Shown here piece by piece: positions 26,655 to 38,579 of a stretch of 64,000 nucleotides of DNA (its first letter is position 1; every line of letters begins with the position of its first letter). The DNA lies in assembly GCA_004794655.1 (NCBI GenBank), contig SMMW01000575.1, positions 14,707,001 to 14,771,000 on the forward strand, written 5' to 3'. The position numbers and the translations under genes are program-made. The notes under the pieces were generated by a model, which was not told the DNA's origin, did not search any database, and saw nothing but the letters and a program-made list of their open reading frames with translations. The DNA is from Marisa cornuarietis. Taxonomy: Eukaryota > Mollusca > Gastropoda > Architaenioglossa > Ampullariidae.

Positions 26655-27506
26655 TTATTTTTCTAATATTTTTTCCTTTTCCTTATTTTTCTTCTTTTTC
26701 TCACTTGCAAAGGCAATTGTTTTTGTTCTGATTTTCATTAACATAGTGTCTAGAAGGGTCTGATCAGATACAACAAACTGTACCTCCATCAGTGGAATCA
26801 TTTCTAAATTATTTCTTTCATATGGGAGAGCTGAGTATTCTTCTATAACTTCTCTGATAACGTTACTTATTTGCGTTAGATAATTTTTATCTTTTAAGTG
26901 AGATGAATTTAACTTCCATAGATTAAATCTCCTTTCTTCTTGTTTATTGCTTAATGATAGAGTTATCAAAGAATGGTCAGTTCGATATCCTGGGAAAATA
27001 TCTGCATCCACAACAAGTTCCACAACAGTATTCCAATCACCCCCAATCACAATGTTATCTATACCTGATTGCCTCACACACTCTTCTAGCTGAGAGTAGA
27101 AATTTGGATTATCCTTGTTTGGTCCATAGACATTACAAATTAGAATCTCCTTTTCTAATGTTTTTATCACTGCTATAATATAATTTCCTCCATTATCTCT
27201 ATAAACATTTTTAACTGAAATTTCAAAATTGTTATTAAATAGAATTGCCACTCCACGTGAGGAGGAAGTGTATGAAGCAAAAAGGCAAGAGTAGCCCCAT
27301 TCTGCAGAAATCATTTTTTCCTGTTTATTTTCAAAGTGTGTATCCTGTAGTAGGTAAACTGAGAAGGCCTTGTTACGTAAGTAGTGAAAAACATCTCTCC
27401 TTTTTTTTATGTCACCTAGGCCTTGACAGTTCATTGAGGCTAAAATGATTGGTGAGTTTGTGCTCATGTTGAGATAATTTCTAAAGAGACAGGAAAAAAG
27501 GTACAT
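26655..27506 (-). pseudogene. LINE ORF2 endonuclease part, internally deleted and frameshifted
   Basis: 283 codons from the ATG at 27506 (a second in-frame ATG is at 27467). It resembles the apurinic/apyrimidinic-type endonuclease that opens ORF2 and nicks the target DNA. Visible: the N-terminal SMNCQGLG motif, LLQDTHF (Asp where many members have Glu), RGVAILFN, ICNVYGPN, GGDWNT and the terminal GYRTDHS with its catalytic-type His. The segment between GGDWNTVVE and DADIFPGYRTDHS is far shorter than in the family: roughly 80-90 residues, including the usual S-R-[IL]-D-[YF] block, are absent. This copy's endonuclease should therefore be inactive. The frame ends in a lysine-rich stretch at a TAA (26655-26657). 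The RT frame opens one register away (-1) with a 28-nt overlap across an A6 run (T6 at 26669-26674 on the plus strand), as expected from a single-base indel. Confidence 0.8.
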
Positions 27507-28699
27507 AACACTAATAGGTATAGCTTTAAATTACAATGAGGAGCATGGCAGTCAATACAAACTTTCCACAAAGGACCCTTCATTTGATTAACAAAGCTTG
27601 ATGTGTAAATATCTAGTAACAAATGAGCAGATGGGAAGTTAGAAAGGCATAGCAACGGACATACATGGACAAACAAAAACGGACGGATGAACATAAAATT
27701 TATGATAAGTCTGACAGGGTGACATAATATCGTCACCATTTTTGCCATGAGCGGTGGTCTAGTGTTTTAGCCTTGGCGGTGAAAGTGTCTAGGGAGCTAC
27801 TGTAACTTATGTAGGCCAATAGGTTTCTACAAATATCTAGGTTTCTACAAAAGGCTGAGTAGATACATGCGTGTTTGTGTGTGCGTTTTGAATGTTGTGT
27901 TTTTTTTAAAAAAAAAAGGTTGATTTGCATTATGAAAGAGCTTTTCAACGTGTTCCATTCACGTCCTTACCGGACATCAAAACTTTCTCGTGCTCCATTT
28001 GCTATCCTATTGTTACTAATGAAAAAAAAAAAAAAGCTTGGGTTATGTAGTAAGACACACACACAAAAACATTATACTAGATACACATTAAAAAATATCC
28101 ACTTTTCACATCCAGAATCCATGAACCTCCATTCTCACCCTCGTACTTATCAACTACAGCTTCTGTCTTGTCTCGGAGTGCGCGCGACATCATAAAATCT
28201 GTGCAACAGTGGGCGTATCCTGACCTACCCATTTCAAAAACACTACTTGACCGTATTCACACTAGAAAGTCTCCTCCCCCTTCCCCCAACACACACAGCA
28301 CACTTACCGGCTAGCAGTAGTAGTGATATGAGGGCAGATTGCTATAAATAGTCGGCGGATTTGTCCACAGGAAAGAAGGGGGCTGTCCTTGGTTACACGG
28401 AACACTGAGACACAGTGAAGTCACACCATTGAATTATCCACTGGGTGATGTTCGTCAACTGTCATCTTTTGCCAACTGCTGAGTGTCTTGATTCAGTACT
28501 TGTTGTGGCAAGTCCTTTGATGCCTTTAGCTGTGGAGTGTCCTGCACTTGTGTTGGGCGGAACGTGCGAGCCGCAGGGTCCAGTCGTGGTGCTGTTGTTG
28601 CCGTTGTTGCTGAAGGTGTAGAGTGGGTGGTCGGGTCGAAGATGGAGATAGAAGTCGTACAGTGAGCTTCTCTTCCGTGTGTTAGCTGTTGTTGAGGTT
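27507..28699 (-). other. 5' leader of the LINE, no ORF1 recognised
   Basis: About 1.2 kb between the inferred 5' end and the endonuclease frame. L1/Tx1-type elements usually carry an ORF1 here. I see only short frames, and the longest (28736-28455) begins outside the element, in the host L2 repeat. It holds a CTATTTATAG AT-rich motif near 28345 and a donor-like GGTAAGTGTG near 28305, both on the minus strand, neither proven to act. ORF1 is either deleted in this copy or decayed beyond recognition. Confidence 0.5.
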
Positions 28700-28714
28700 T
28701 CTTTCCGTTTTTTT
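28700..28714 (+). repeat. Target-site duplication of the LINE, right copy
   Basis: TCTTTCCGTTTTTTT, identical to 22955-22969, immediately 5' of the LINE on the minus strand. Confidence 0.7.
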
Positions 28715-28872
28715 GTATTTGTCTTCTATTCGTCATCAGTACTGTTGTTTATTCTTCCGTCCCTCGTACTTTATTTATTCCATGTCTCATCACTGTTTTA
28801 AGCGCTAAGAACATGCTCTTTATGAGTGTGAGAATGCTCTATATAAATCTTCCTTTATTACCACTATTATTA
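28700..28872 (+). mobile_element. CR1/L2-like LINE 3' end, right half
   Basis: Resumes with CTTTCCGTTTTTTTGTATTTG and runs to the family's terminal pattern: GCTAAGAACATGCTCTTTAT, then GAGTGTGAG, then CTATATAAATCTTCCTTTATTA. It is collinear with 62.78-62.94 kb and continues the half that ends at 22969. Confidence 0.75.
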
Positions 28873-30218
28873 TTTTATTTTTAGAGTCGATTCGGTGGAT
28901 CACGGGGGTGTGAGGAGAGCGGTGTACAAAATTGTCCTTAGTGACCCCTGTCTTGCAGCCATACACCTCGTCGCACACGCCTACATGCTTGGAAAAATCA
29001 AGAAAAATATTTCTGGTCTGTGCATGCTCTGTGTGGCAAGCCTCCGTGTGGCAAGCACGAGTCATTACTTTGGACGCTTGTGGTCATTCATCTTGAGGTG
29101 TGCAAACGTCAAAACACGTTTTAGAAACCCATTTCGAAGCCATGAGATTTAAAAAAAATAGAGTGATTTCGTGTTTCTATTCTTTGAAAGACCTTGGGGG
29201 AAAATGGTTCTTTTCCAGCTTAAGGACCAATTAAAGACCATCGATCTTCTGAATAGTTAGCAGTCCTGGTTGCAGCCTTAGAACTGTTGCACTTGCTGGT
29301 CGATGTATCACTTGAAGGTTTTCAGTCAGTACTGAGCAGCTACTTTCTGTGCTTTGTCAACTGCGTTTGACACCACAAGACCACGAAATATTTAAGTGAT
29401 TATTTAATGTCTTATCAATGGAGATAGATAATTGAGGTCCTCTCGGTTTACTTAATTTAGCACATACAAAGATAAAACGGATATTTCTGACCAAACTGAT
29501 AATTCTTTCCTTTATATTTTCTCTGATCATCTTATTATCAATATCGTGTGGTTAGGGAAAAGAAACCCGCTGGATGTCAAGCATAAAAAAACACAGTCCC
29601 GAGGCAAATAATAATACACTGGAGGGTAACATGAAACAAAAATGTAAACTGTTTATATTTTTTCATCTGTGTCGATAATGATAATTTTATACATTTTTGT
29701 ATAAGAGGAAAGGAAAGAAGAAAAAGCAAGTTTTTATAGAAATTTGAGCAAGTACGTGAACTGTCAAAACACTTGTTTTCAAAATAAGAACAAGGGATGT
29801 AACTCGGTGTTAGCTATTTTGTGCGTGCCAATTCCAAAGTAAGAGCTTTCTCCCCATGACTAATAAGAAAGTTCACACTTTATCTTCAATCAGTTATAAT
29901 ACAGGAAGCATATTTTTGGCGGCCGTTTATCGTAAGGCTGCCTCGTTAATGAAATGTGTTTCTCGAATTCTGCACCTAAGTAACCACATTATTCCTAAAG
30001 GTCTCCACGTCCAGCCTCAAATAACATTTTGATTTGTGATTTGCACAACCTTAATCAGAAAGTATGGTGTGTATGTTTGTACAGAATAATCAATATTAGC
30101 AACCAGACCTCTCATCACCTGAGAATAGGTGAAACAGTGACGTATTTGATCTTTACTTGGAAAAACATCTGAACACCTTTTTATAAGTGTCTACATTTGT
30201 TTGCTTATATGCAACCTT

Positions 30219-30242
30219 GCATGCATGCATGCATGTGTGTGT

Positions 30243-30302
<60 letters not shown>
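30219..30302 (+). repeat. (CATG)n then (GT)n microsatellite
   Basis: A CATG array followed by about 30 GT units. Confidence 0.95.
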
Positions 30303-30303
<1 letters not shown>

Positions 30304-30489
30304 CGATTCCAAAAGAATTTAATTTTATTTTCAAGAACAACAGCGACATCAACAAGTTAAACAATCTCACATATTATCTTCATATAATCTTTACAAACTC
30401 TTATCTGCCAAGCACTCTAGTCTTCCTTTCACTGCTTTGCCAGATTGATGAGCAAATGATTTGATCATGACAAATGTGTGCATGTGTAG

Positions 30490-30544
<55 letters not shown>
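30490..30544 (+). repeat. (GT)n microsatellite
   Basis: A second GT array, about 190 bases after the previous one. Confidence 0.95.
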
Positions 30545-30547
<3 letters not shown>

Positions 30548-32995
30548 AAGAGAGAAAGAAGAGATCAGTAACTTGAGTGATCCAGTCCCATGCTTTCAGA
30601 CCTCTCGAGAATGTGAAGGGAGAGGGGGAAGTCTTGGTACATTTACAGCTAATAATACATAGCCTACAGTTACATATGCACATACCGATATATGGTCTAA
30701 ATACAAATATTCAGATACGTATGCCAATTTATAGTTTAGATACAGGTATAAATATAGACCTTGCAAAGATATACAGCTGTATGTACCAATGTATTGCCAA
30801 GATATTCGGGACTAGAACTGAATGTATTGCCAATGTGTGCAGATATAGACACCGATCCATTATCAAGATGCATTTACACGCATGCAGTTATGATGCGACT
30901 GACATATCGCAGTTGCATGGCATTATGGAGTCTGCTATTCCAAGTGCTACTCACAACGACCTGCTTTGAAATCCAAGCTCTATATCTTTATATCCCTGAT
31001 TTTGAAACTGTACCCTTTGTCGACCCTTCCCACCTTGAGAGTGCTTGAAAAAAGATGTTCAGTATTTTCTACAAATGTGCACTACCTTTTCTTCCTTTTA
31101 ATAAGACTTTGATTTTTATATACTAGTTTTCTCAGTTTAGTCATCTAAATGGTATCGAATAATATATTTTGATTCGATCCTCCATTTAGACATTTATAAG
31201 AAACAAATATGTTAAGAGAAAATAATAGTTCATAATAGTTGAATAATTTATGAGTGCTTCCAATAAAATCCTAGAAGGAACTGCCACAGCAAACAGCTTC
31301 GAGTTACAATAAAAAGAAATAAAACAAAACACGCCTGTTCTTGATGTAAAGATCCTGCACTCACTCACCCGAGATTTCCTGAATAACCAGCATGCTTTGC
31401 GCTCCGCCATCTTTCTGTGCGTGGCGACGGGACCGGAGCCTTAAGGCGTTCGCAGGTTATTGGCCGAGATTGGCTCGTGTAAAGGAGCTTAGTGGCCCGC
31501 ACGCTTGGCATTTATGGCGAGGTCACCAAAGACGAAAAGTACGAGCACCGCCGACTGTTTGTGCTTGACCGTTTACTGGTCAATGGCGCTGAGACGGCTG
31601 GCGCCTACAGGGAACGCTGCCCCATTTTGTTTGCTTTCACATATCACCTTCTCGGCTGACAGATTCACACGTCTGACAGTAGGATGTTCACAGTAATAGT
31701 TCAATATTTTTACTGCATGGTCGGACGGAAGGATGAAAGGAGCAGGACGAATCAGTGTATGCATTTGTAAATCAATGAATGGAGATACATATCAAGAAAT
31801 GAACGAACGAACGAACGAATGAATAGTGTTAATTCAAAACTTGGTAAACAAAACAAATAAAGAAAGAAAGAAATAAGCAATAAACGGAAAAAGTGTGACG
31901 AAAAAGAGATGTAGAAGAAAGGAAGACGAAAATATTAAATGAACATAAAATAAATGACAGTCCCTTCCACAACTAAGATGTGGAAGGACATCAAAGTATC
32001 TTGTATTTTAAAAAGGTTTTGTAATTAATGATGAATAAAAGTAATTTCTTTTCTTACCGCTCAAATGTAAGAGGCAAAGGAGAAGGGCAAACAGATCGTA
32101 TTATCATAAAGATAAACAGATAAGGCGTATAGAGTAAATCGACTTCCACCAAAAATTAATCAGGAGTTAGACGAACTGTCGAGCTGCCACAACTTTCTCG
32201 TGACAAAGGCAGAAACAGTATGAGATGAAATTAAAGCCACTGTAAAATCCATTTCACGTAATGATAGACATTTGAAGGAAACTGGATGTCATGGACAAGT
32301 ATTAAAATAAGTTTGTTTTCACAATTAGTACTCGGCTGTTGGTGCACGTTAGAGACGTGATCAAAAATCAAACAAGCATAGAAATAATGGCAAATAACAA
32401 ACAAGTCAATTGTCATAGCAGCATATTCATCCCACGTGCCACCCACTTGTCTGTGATGATAGTGTCAGCTACCCTGAACCAAACATACTTTACCTACTAT
32501 TACCATATTCACTGATGCCTTGGTGCAATTGATTTTCTTGATATCAGCTTTTGTTAGCCAGCTAGCTAGCCACTGTTATTCCTCTAGTGGATAAATAAGA
32601 TATTGCACAGTGCTATCTCGACATTCGACCGCAATCCGATCTAGAAGGTCAAAGGCCAATCAGTAGAAGTATTGAGCTTTTTGCCCCATAAGAAATAATG
32701 TCAATGTTTTTAATTGGTTCCGACATAAATATCTGTATTGATACCTTGTATTATTCATAATATTTTGTAGTACGATATATGTCAAAAGATGGGCTTGTTT
32801 TCCGCTTTTCATTTACCTACACCAGTAATTTCTTCCTGGAAGAAATTTATTTATTTATTTATTTGCGACCGTTGTTTTGTTACGGATTTTACTTCTTTTG
32901 CTACGTCTCCTGGTTTAAATGCCTTTGTTGACTTAACCTTGCCTACTACTGTATTAGACTGTACCACATTGTATTGTACTGTAAACAAATCGTGG

Positions 32996-33004
32996 ACTTA
33001 CCTT
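32996..33004 (-). promoter_or_regulatory. Splice donor of the GPCR first coding exon
   Basis: On the minus strand the sequence reads AAG|GTAAGT, a near-consensus 5' splice site, exactly where homology to TM3 stops. Beyond it the frame reads into unrelated residues. This explains why the receptor frame looks truncated. Confidence 0.8.
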
Positions 33005-33461
33005 GTAAGTACCTGATCATGACGCAGATCACCGGCCCAAAGATGAAAGCCTTCATGAGCATGGGGATGAGAGTGAAGGGCATGCAGAAGACGGCAAGCA
33101 GAAGGTCAGAGACGGCCAGGTTCAGCAGCAGCATGTTGGTGATGGTGCGCATCTTCTTGTGGCGCACCAGGGTCAGGATGACCAGCGTGTTGCCTCCCAC
33201 TGACAGCAGGAAGATGACGGCGTAAGGGACGCACATAAAGAAGGATAAGCCCGCAGATCGCATGTTCTCAACGCAGGTGGCAACGAATTGCTCCAGCGAG
33301 GCGTTGGCGAACGCAATCTGCGCTATCGCGGATGGGGTGGACTTGTTGTACTGCTTCTCGCACTGGTCCCTCTCCCAGTTACTCACCACTGCGCCCTCTA
33401 GAGGCGGCGTCGAGGCGTACGCCATGGCAACATACATCGAGGGCGTATTTACAGTGGGCAT
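33002..33461 (-). CDS. First coding exon of a cholecystokinin/sulfakinin-type neuropeptide GPCR (partial gene)
   Basis: Encodes 153 residues plus one base of a class A (rhodopsin-like) receptor; the family sits in the plasma membrane and couples peptide binding to G proteins. Visible in order: an extracellular N-terminus (about 1-71, no signal peptide) with N-glycosylation sequons NKS (N39) and NAS (N53); TM1 (about 72-98) with the GN pair at 90-91; the intracellular loop HKKMRTITN; TM2 (about 108-132) with LAVSD at 115-119; the stretch CMPFTLIPMLMKAFIFG (126-142); and the start of TM3 with the disulfide-type Cys146. The CMPFTLIP...FIFG segment is the kind seen in CCK/gastrin and sulfakinin receptors. 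The ATG at 33461 is preferred: an in-frame TAA lies 16 codons upstream (33507-33509), and the frame's only earlier candidate is a GTG. The exon ends at a strong GTAAGT donor (33001 downward) after YLQ plus one base, a phase-1 intron. TM3-TM7 exons were not found. NPY, orexin or NPFF receptors are less likely alternatives. Confidence 0.85.
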
Positions 33462-35129
33462 TGTCACTGTTGTTTGTGTTTCTGTGGGTCTGGGCTGTTT
33501 TTTGTTTTATTTATTTATTTATTAGCCTCTCTTGAAATTATTCCTTAAAAACCAAATATTTCTGTTTTTATTTTATTTTCAAGTTTGTAATAAAAAAAAT
33601 ATTGAAAATGTTATTTCCTAGAGTTCGAATTTCTGCGAATAAACGAAATCAATTTGAGTTTCGTTTCGTTTTTTTTTCTTTGGCGCAGTTCGTTCTTCTA
33701 CCACAGCACACTTTTAACTGCAAGGAAGAGATTACAAAACTCCAGGATTCAGGAAAAATGGCTTGTCCAGCTCATTAGAGGCAATTGATGTTGTGTAAAA
33801 CATCCTGCGTTCCCATGATGACGGTGAATGCTGATATCCTTGTCTCTTTCAGAGCTGCTTGTGTTATTTTGTTGTTTTCCAGCCTCGAATAAAGCTTGAC
33901 AATTAAGGCTTGAAACCTGTTCCAGAACAAACATTTTGTTAATGTCAATGAAATTTTCAGTAAAGATTTTTTTTCAAAATATACATTTTTCGTAGTTTTG
34001 CAATGCCCATGATATTTTTTAATGAATTCATCACCTCGCAGACATTAACTTGCCCTATCTCCAATCCTATGTGGGTACCAATAGTATTGAAAGCAAGTAA
34101 ACGATGGAAAGATGAAAAAAAGAACAAGATGAAACGAGGCAGGTTCATTCTCGTCTCACAGTAAGGTTTCCCTAGAGGTGAATCTGTGCCCCTAAGAGGC
34201 CGCGCAATATACCTGCACCAGCTACTCGATTTGGAGAGGAAATTTATTTTCACGCCTATTAGCGTGATCCAATGGACATTAACTAGCTGAGACAGCCTTC
34301 GACAAATCTGAACGAAGAGACATGAGCCGAGCTTAAAAGCTGCCTGCCAAGACCAGCTACTCATTTCAGTTAGCTCTACACGGGAGAAATGACATTGCTG
34401 CTTAAGACTGGATATTAGAAAAAAAATCTCTTCTGTCCAGGAGCCTGTGATAATTTAAATTTCCTTCGGAATGCGGGGATGCGTGAATCAAATGGTTCGA
34501 AGGGTCTAATATAACAAACATAGTGCAGAAATATGCCTCGCGACGGCAGAGGTTCTTCAAGGAAATACTGCTTTGAATAGCACATTAATCTTAGCATTTA
34601 GCGATCGTGCCAGTAATTGTTGGTTAGCTTTGCTTGCATGAACAGACGGTTATGACTTCATTTCTTGCAAAGAAATTGTCAGTCTTTTATTTCCGCTTTC
34701 TCCATTAATTCTTCTTTTTATTTCTTTCTCTTTCTTTCTTTTTTTTCTTTCTTCTTTTTCTTTTTCTTTTTCTTTCTTCTGTTTTTTTTCGTCCCTTTCC
34801 TTTGTCTGCATACTGTGAAGAAGTTGTTGGTAATGTACTTTCTCTTCATTTTCCTAATTCCCCGTCTAGATTTGCTTCCTTTTTTACGAGACCAATTTGT
34901 CGTCAACGTGTTCAGTTTAGTCATTGCGTTTGTTTAAACGAAGTCCAAATGACTTTTACTTTTGTTAAAAGACTTTTTCGAAACTCACTTATAAGAGTCC
35001 ATTAATTAATAATGCCATAAGAAGGATATTATTTTTCTTTCATCCTTGTTTGTTTGTGACGAAATGTTAAGTCCATCCCGTAAATTATTTCCTGTTACAG
35101 ACTATACAGCAAAAGCTAATGTGCTTTTG

Positions 35130-35435
35130 AGTTATCGGGCAGGTGTATTTCAGTGGTAGATTCTCTACGGACCCGGGGCCTGGTGCAGACTGGCTATCTC
35201 CATGCAGACGCCTGACAATCAGGCTAAGGCACGAGTGTTTCCCCCAAAAAAATTTTTTTACTGGCTTTTTGACGATAATATTAACCTCGTGCGCGGTGCA
35301 CCCGGCCCTAACGAGTTCAAGAAACTGTAACGATCTAATAATTGTAGAGATAGCGAATGATATCATCGTATTACCCCGAAGAGGCATTAAACCCGTTTGC
35401 AAACAAACAAACACGCCGATGCATGGCATTAGCTA
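35130..35435 (+). mobile_element. Possible SINE-like element
   Basis: A head with TTTCAGTGGTAGATTCTC, reminiscent of the 5' half of tRNA-Gly, and a tail GGCATTAAACCCGTTTGC followed by AAAC repeats, a SINE-like ending. I found no good B box and no target duplication, so this is tentative. Confidence 0.3.
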
Positions 35436-35463
35436 GCACTAAACAAAAAGCCGCACGCACACC

Positions 35464-35473
35464 CACGCACGCA

Positions 35474-35505
<32 letters not shown>

Positions 35506-35511
35506 CACACA
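35464..35511 (+). repeat. (CACG)n then (CA)n
   Basis: A tetranucleotide array passing into a dinucleotide array. Confidence 0.93.
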
Positions 35512-38500
35512 GGCCATGTGTGGAAGATGCAGACTGACCTCTGGCAGCTCACTTAAGTTGCTGACAACAAGTCAGTTGAAGTGCATCAGGTAATGTCATG
35601 TCTGGAGATATAACAGCTGGCCTACGATTAAGTTAACATGCGCTGCTGCACCCACAAAGGCATATGCAACCTCTGCTTCCACCCAGCCACCCCGTCTGTC
35701 TAAAAACACCATGAATTTGTTTGCAAACACCTCTAAGGCATTTGACATACTACAGCGCAAAATGCTATCGCTTTAGTCCTCACAAGCAAGTTCCATGGCA
35801 CCCCCTTTCCGCTGACACAAAAGCTGAATATTAGACATTTTGCTTCCGAAACAATAAAGGTGACTATAAGGTTCATTGATCGTTGGTTATACATCTGAGA
35901 GTTAAGCATCAGCTGCCGAGTAGTTTCGTAGGGAAGATATTAAAAACATTTGACTTGAAGGCTCTCATTGTGATGGAGGTCTCAGAAAAAGGAGATTAAA
36001 GTGAAGAAGAAATGTTATAATTATGCAAACGACAGTCCACCTTTATTCACATCGACGACGACGATGATGATGATGATGAGGCTGCTACAATGAAAAGACA
36101 ACTCGAAACAGCAAGAAAGGAACATTATTAAACAACTTTAAAAAAAAAACAGTATCCCAATTTCCCCACATAAAAAAGAAACTCTCGCTACACCACATAA
36201 TGAAAGCACTTCAATGAGTGTCTCGAGGTATCCAGTGATGGCCAAAATCCTTGATACCCTTTCAACCTTGACTTTTTCAAAGGCATTCTCGAAATGTAAT
36301 TTCCTTCATACGATGATAAGGTGTGACCCAATAAAGTAAAACACGCCATCCAGGAGGATTTACCGAAGTGAATTTCTTCATCGCTTTTTAACGCTAACAC
36401 GGGTTGGCAAAAAAACCACGAATACCACAGATTTGCCCAGAACATTTTCTTTGACACTTGCTTTTCGCAAGCCAGTTCCAAAGGAAGCTGTGATTGTAAA
36501 CGTATTGCCATTAACTTCAAGATCTAGTCATTCAAGTTTATTTTTGATGATAGATAAAGTAGAAAAGAAAATCTTACGGTAGAGGAAAAAACTTGTTTCG
36601 CTGCAAGCGTGTTTCAGATAACAGGGCGGTGCATCTCAGTCTCACAGCTATTGGTGCGATGTGAATACATTTTGTCACACACATGTATGCAGACACGAAT
36701 AAAAATACACAAAATATTTTTCGTGACACCAACTTTTTCCTGAAGCTATAATATATAAATAAATTAATTAAATTAAAAACTAAGGGCCTTAAGCAAAGCA
36801 AGGTGAAAGGAACAAAGTAAACCAAAGGAAAACAAAGTCACAACAAAACAAAAACAAAGTAAAAAATAAAACCAAAAAAAGAAGTTCAAAACCTAAAGGT
36901 GAAACAAAACCTAAAACTGTAACAAAACAAAGCAAAACAAAAGACTTGGTCCTGACTTCGTTAATGCACAAAAGTAATGTGTCTGCACGCACTCGTCTAG
37001 AGGACGACTCTTCGTTTAATGCAAGGTAATGTGGGTAAGTTTTTAGATGCTAAGAATCCTTTTCCTGAGGAACTAACGAAAAAGCCTTTCTTTCTCAATT
37101 TTGTTTTTTGCTGTAATCGGGACCCACTCTGGCACTCGCGTGATTAAGCCCCTAGTAAGAGGAGCTTGTGGGCCCGGGATTCTGGCAGACCAGTCGCGTT
37201 GCAGACGGCAATGATGACCATGCAGTGACTCACGCCAACCGTCTTTCCGTCTCTGTTCTTGTTAGATTCTCTTTTTATTCTTTTTTGTTTTAGTTTGTGT
37301 GTTAGAATAAATGTTCGTCTTTTTATGGTTGATTTATTTTTCTACTCCTTTTAGGTTGCAATAGTTTGAACAGTGTTCAAGGCATGATAGCCCTTGGATA
37401 GTGAATAATAGGTTGTTTACCGTATCTTGGGCAGGAAGTGTTGAAAGCGGGCCATACCCTTTACTTCTGCCAGATTTACCTCCCCTGATTCAGGTACCCG
37501 TTCCTGCTGCGTAGACAGATTTTCAGTCACAGGCTGAGGCAAGTCCCAGTACCAGCAGATTTCTACTCCGTAGACGAGTGGACTGACCACCTCGATATGG
37601 CGTCTCTGTTATTTCAGGTTCTTCACGAGTTCACACGTCCATTTCTTAATTTTCCATACTTTTAAATACAAAAACTGCCATTATGCAGACATGGGATAAA
37701 AGATCTTTGTTTTATTTATTACAAAGAATCATTTAAGCAGTCTTCTTAAGTTACATAAAAACACGTGGCTTTAACGCATATGCCGTGTAATTTGTTCAGA
37801 TATAATAACTCAGATAAAACTGGTTCAAATGATTTCTTTTAAGAGACAGTTGGGGAAAAATCTGAAGATGAATCTTTGATATTTCAGCATGTTACTCCAA
37901 AGTGTCTGTCATCATCAGCTGCATAGAAGATTAAAGCGAATTTTCGCTATTTTTATGACTGAATACTGGTAGAGGGGTGTGTGTGTGTTTGTTATACGTA
38001 TACTGTTTGTGTGTGTATGTATGTATGTATCCTTGTTACATTGTATACAAATCACATTCATATTCTTGCATTCAGACTTCTTATCTTTCCATCCAACATT
38101 GCAAAAAATAGTCTTTAACCTGACTTTTGGTTAGAATGAGGTATTTCATTGACATTCATGCTAACTGGTTCATGTCAAATGCCTTACAAACGCAGACGTT
38201 GAAGCTCCATAATAAGGCTGTAAAATTTCGGGGAGGGGGGAGGAGATATGATGATGCGGTCGCCAGACACAGTACCTTGGTAACTCCGTGTTCATTGTTT
38301 AATTCACCTAAGTTTCTGGTCGGAAAACGTTTTCGCTTACGGATATCTTTTAAAATCACTTACCTATAGCAGCGATGAGATGTATGACTGGTAACATCCA
38401 GCGCAGGCAACACAAAAGTCTTTCTGATATACAGTCCACCAAATGTCGCTGTGGGGATCAAACGAACCTTCTTAACTTTGCAACGTGCGCATGTTTGCTA

Positions 38501-38579
38501 AAGTCTTTTAATTAAAAAGATTCCCACAGCTATGGCGGGATAGCCTTTTTCTTTCTTCCTGTTTTATTTTGCATCCGTC

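Larger units (their letters stand above)
22970..28699 (-). mobile_element. L1/Tx1-like non-LTR retrotransposon (LINE), nested insertion
   Basis: A minus-strand LINE of about 5.73 kb. It reads, from its 5' end at about 28699, through a 1.2 kb leader without a recognisable ORF1, an AP-endonuclease frame (27506-26655), a reverse-transcriptase frame (26682-23881), a 3' region of about 0.9 kb, and two A-runs seen as T-runs at 22998-23014 and 22963-22983. Boundaries come from the host copy. A plus-strand CR1/L2-like 3' end breaks off at 22969 and resumes at 28700, both sides sharing the 15-nt TCTTTCCGTTTTTTT (22955-22969 and 28700-28714). The pieces are collinear with the uninterrupted relative at 62.6-62.9 kb. 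The clade call rests on the APE-type endonuclease, the YADD reverse transcriptase and the CCHC knuckle near the C-terminus. The exact clade would need a tree. Confidence 0.8.
28873..33001. other. Intron of the GPCR gene, as far as it extends, or intergenic
   Basis: Downstream of the receptor's first coding exon on the minus strand. No exon with TM3-TM7 homology recognised. Two GT arrays lie inside. A CpG-richer interval at 31380-31620 has a YY1-like CCGCCATCTTT. Confidence 0.45.

Noticed and set aside
26669..26674. Programmed -1 frameshift site in the LINE
   Set aside because: The phase of the A-run does not give a usable X-XXY-YYZ heptamer, so an indel is simpler.
33959..34364. Minus-strand 135-codon frame upstream of the GPCR exon as a possible upstream exon
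   Set aside because: No receptor-like features and no donor leading toward 33461; an in-frame TAA lies just upstream of the receptor ATG.
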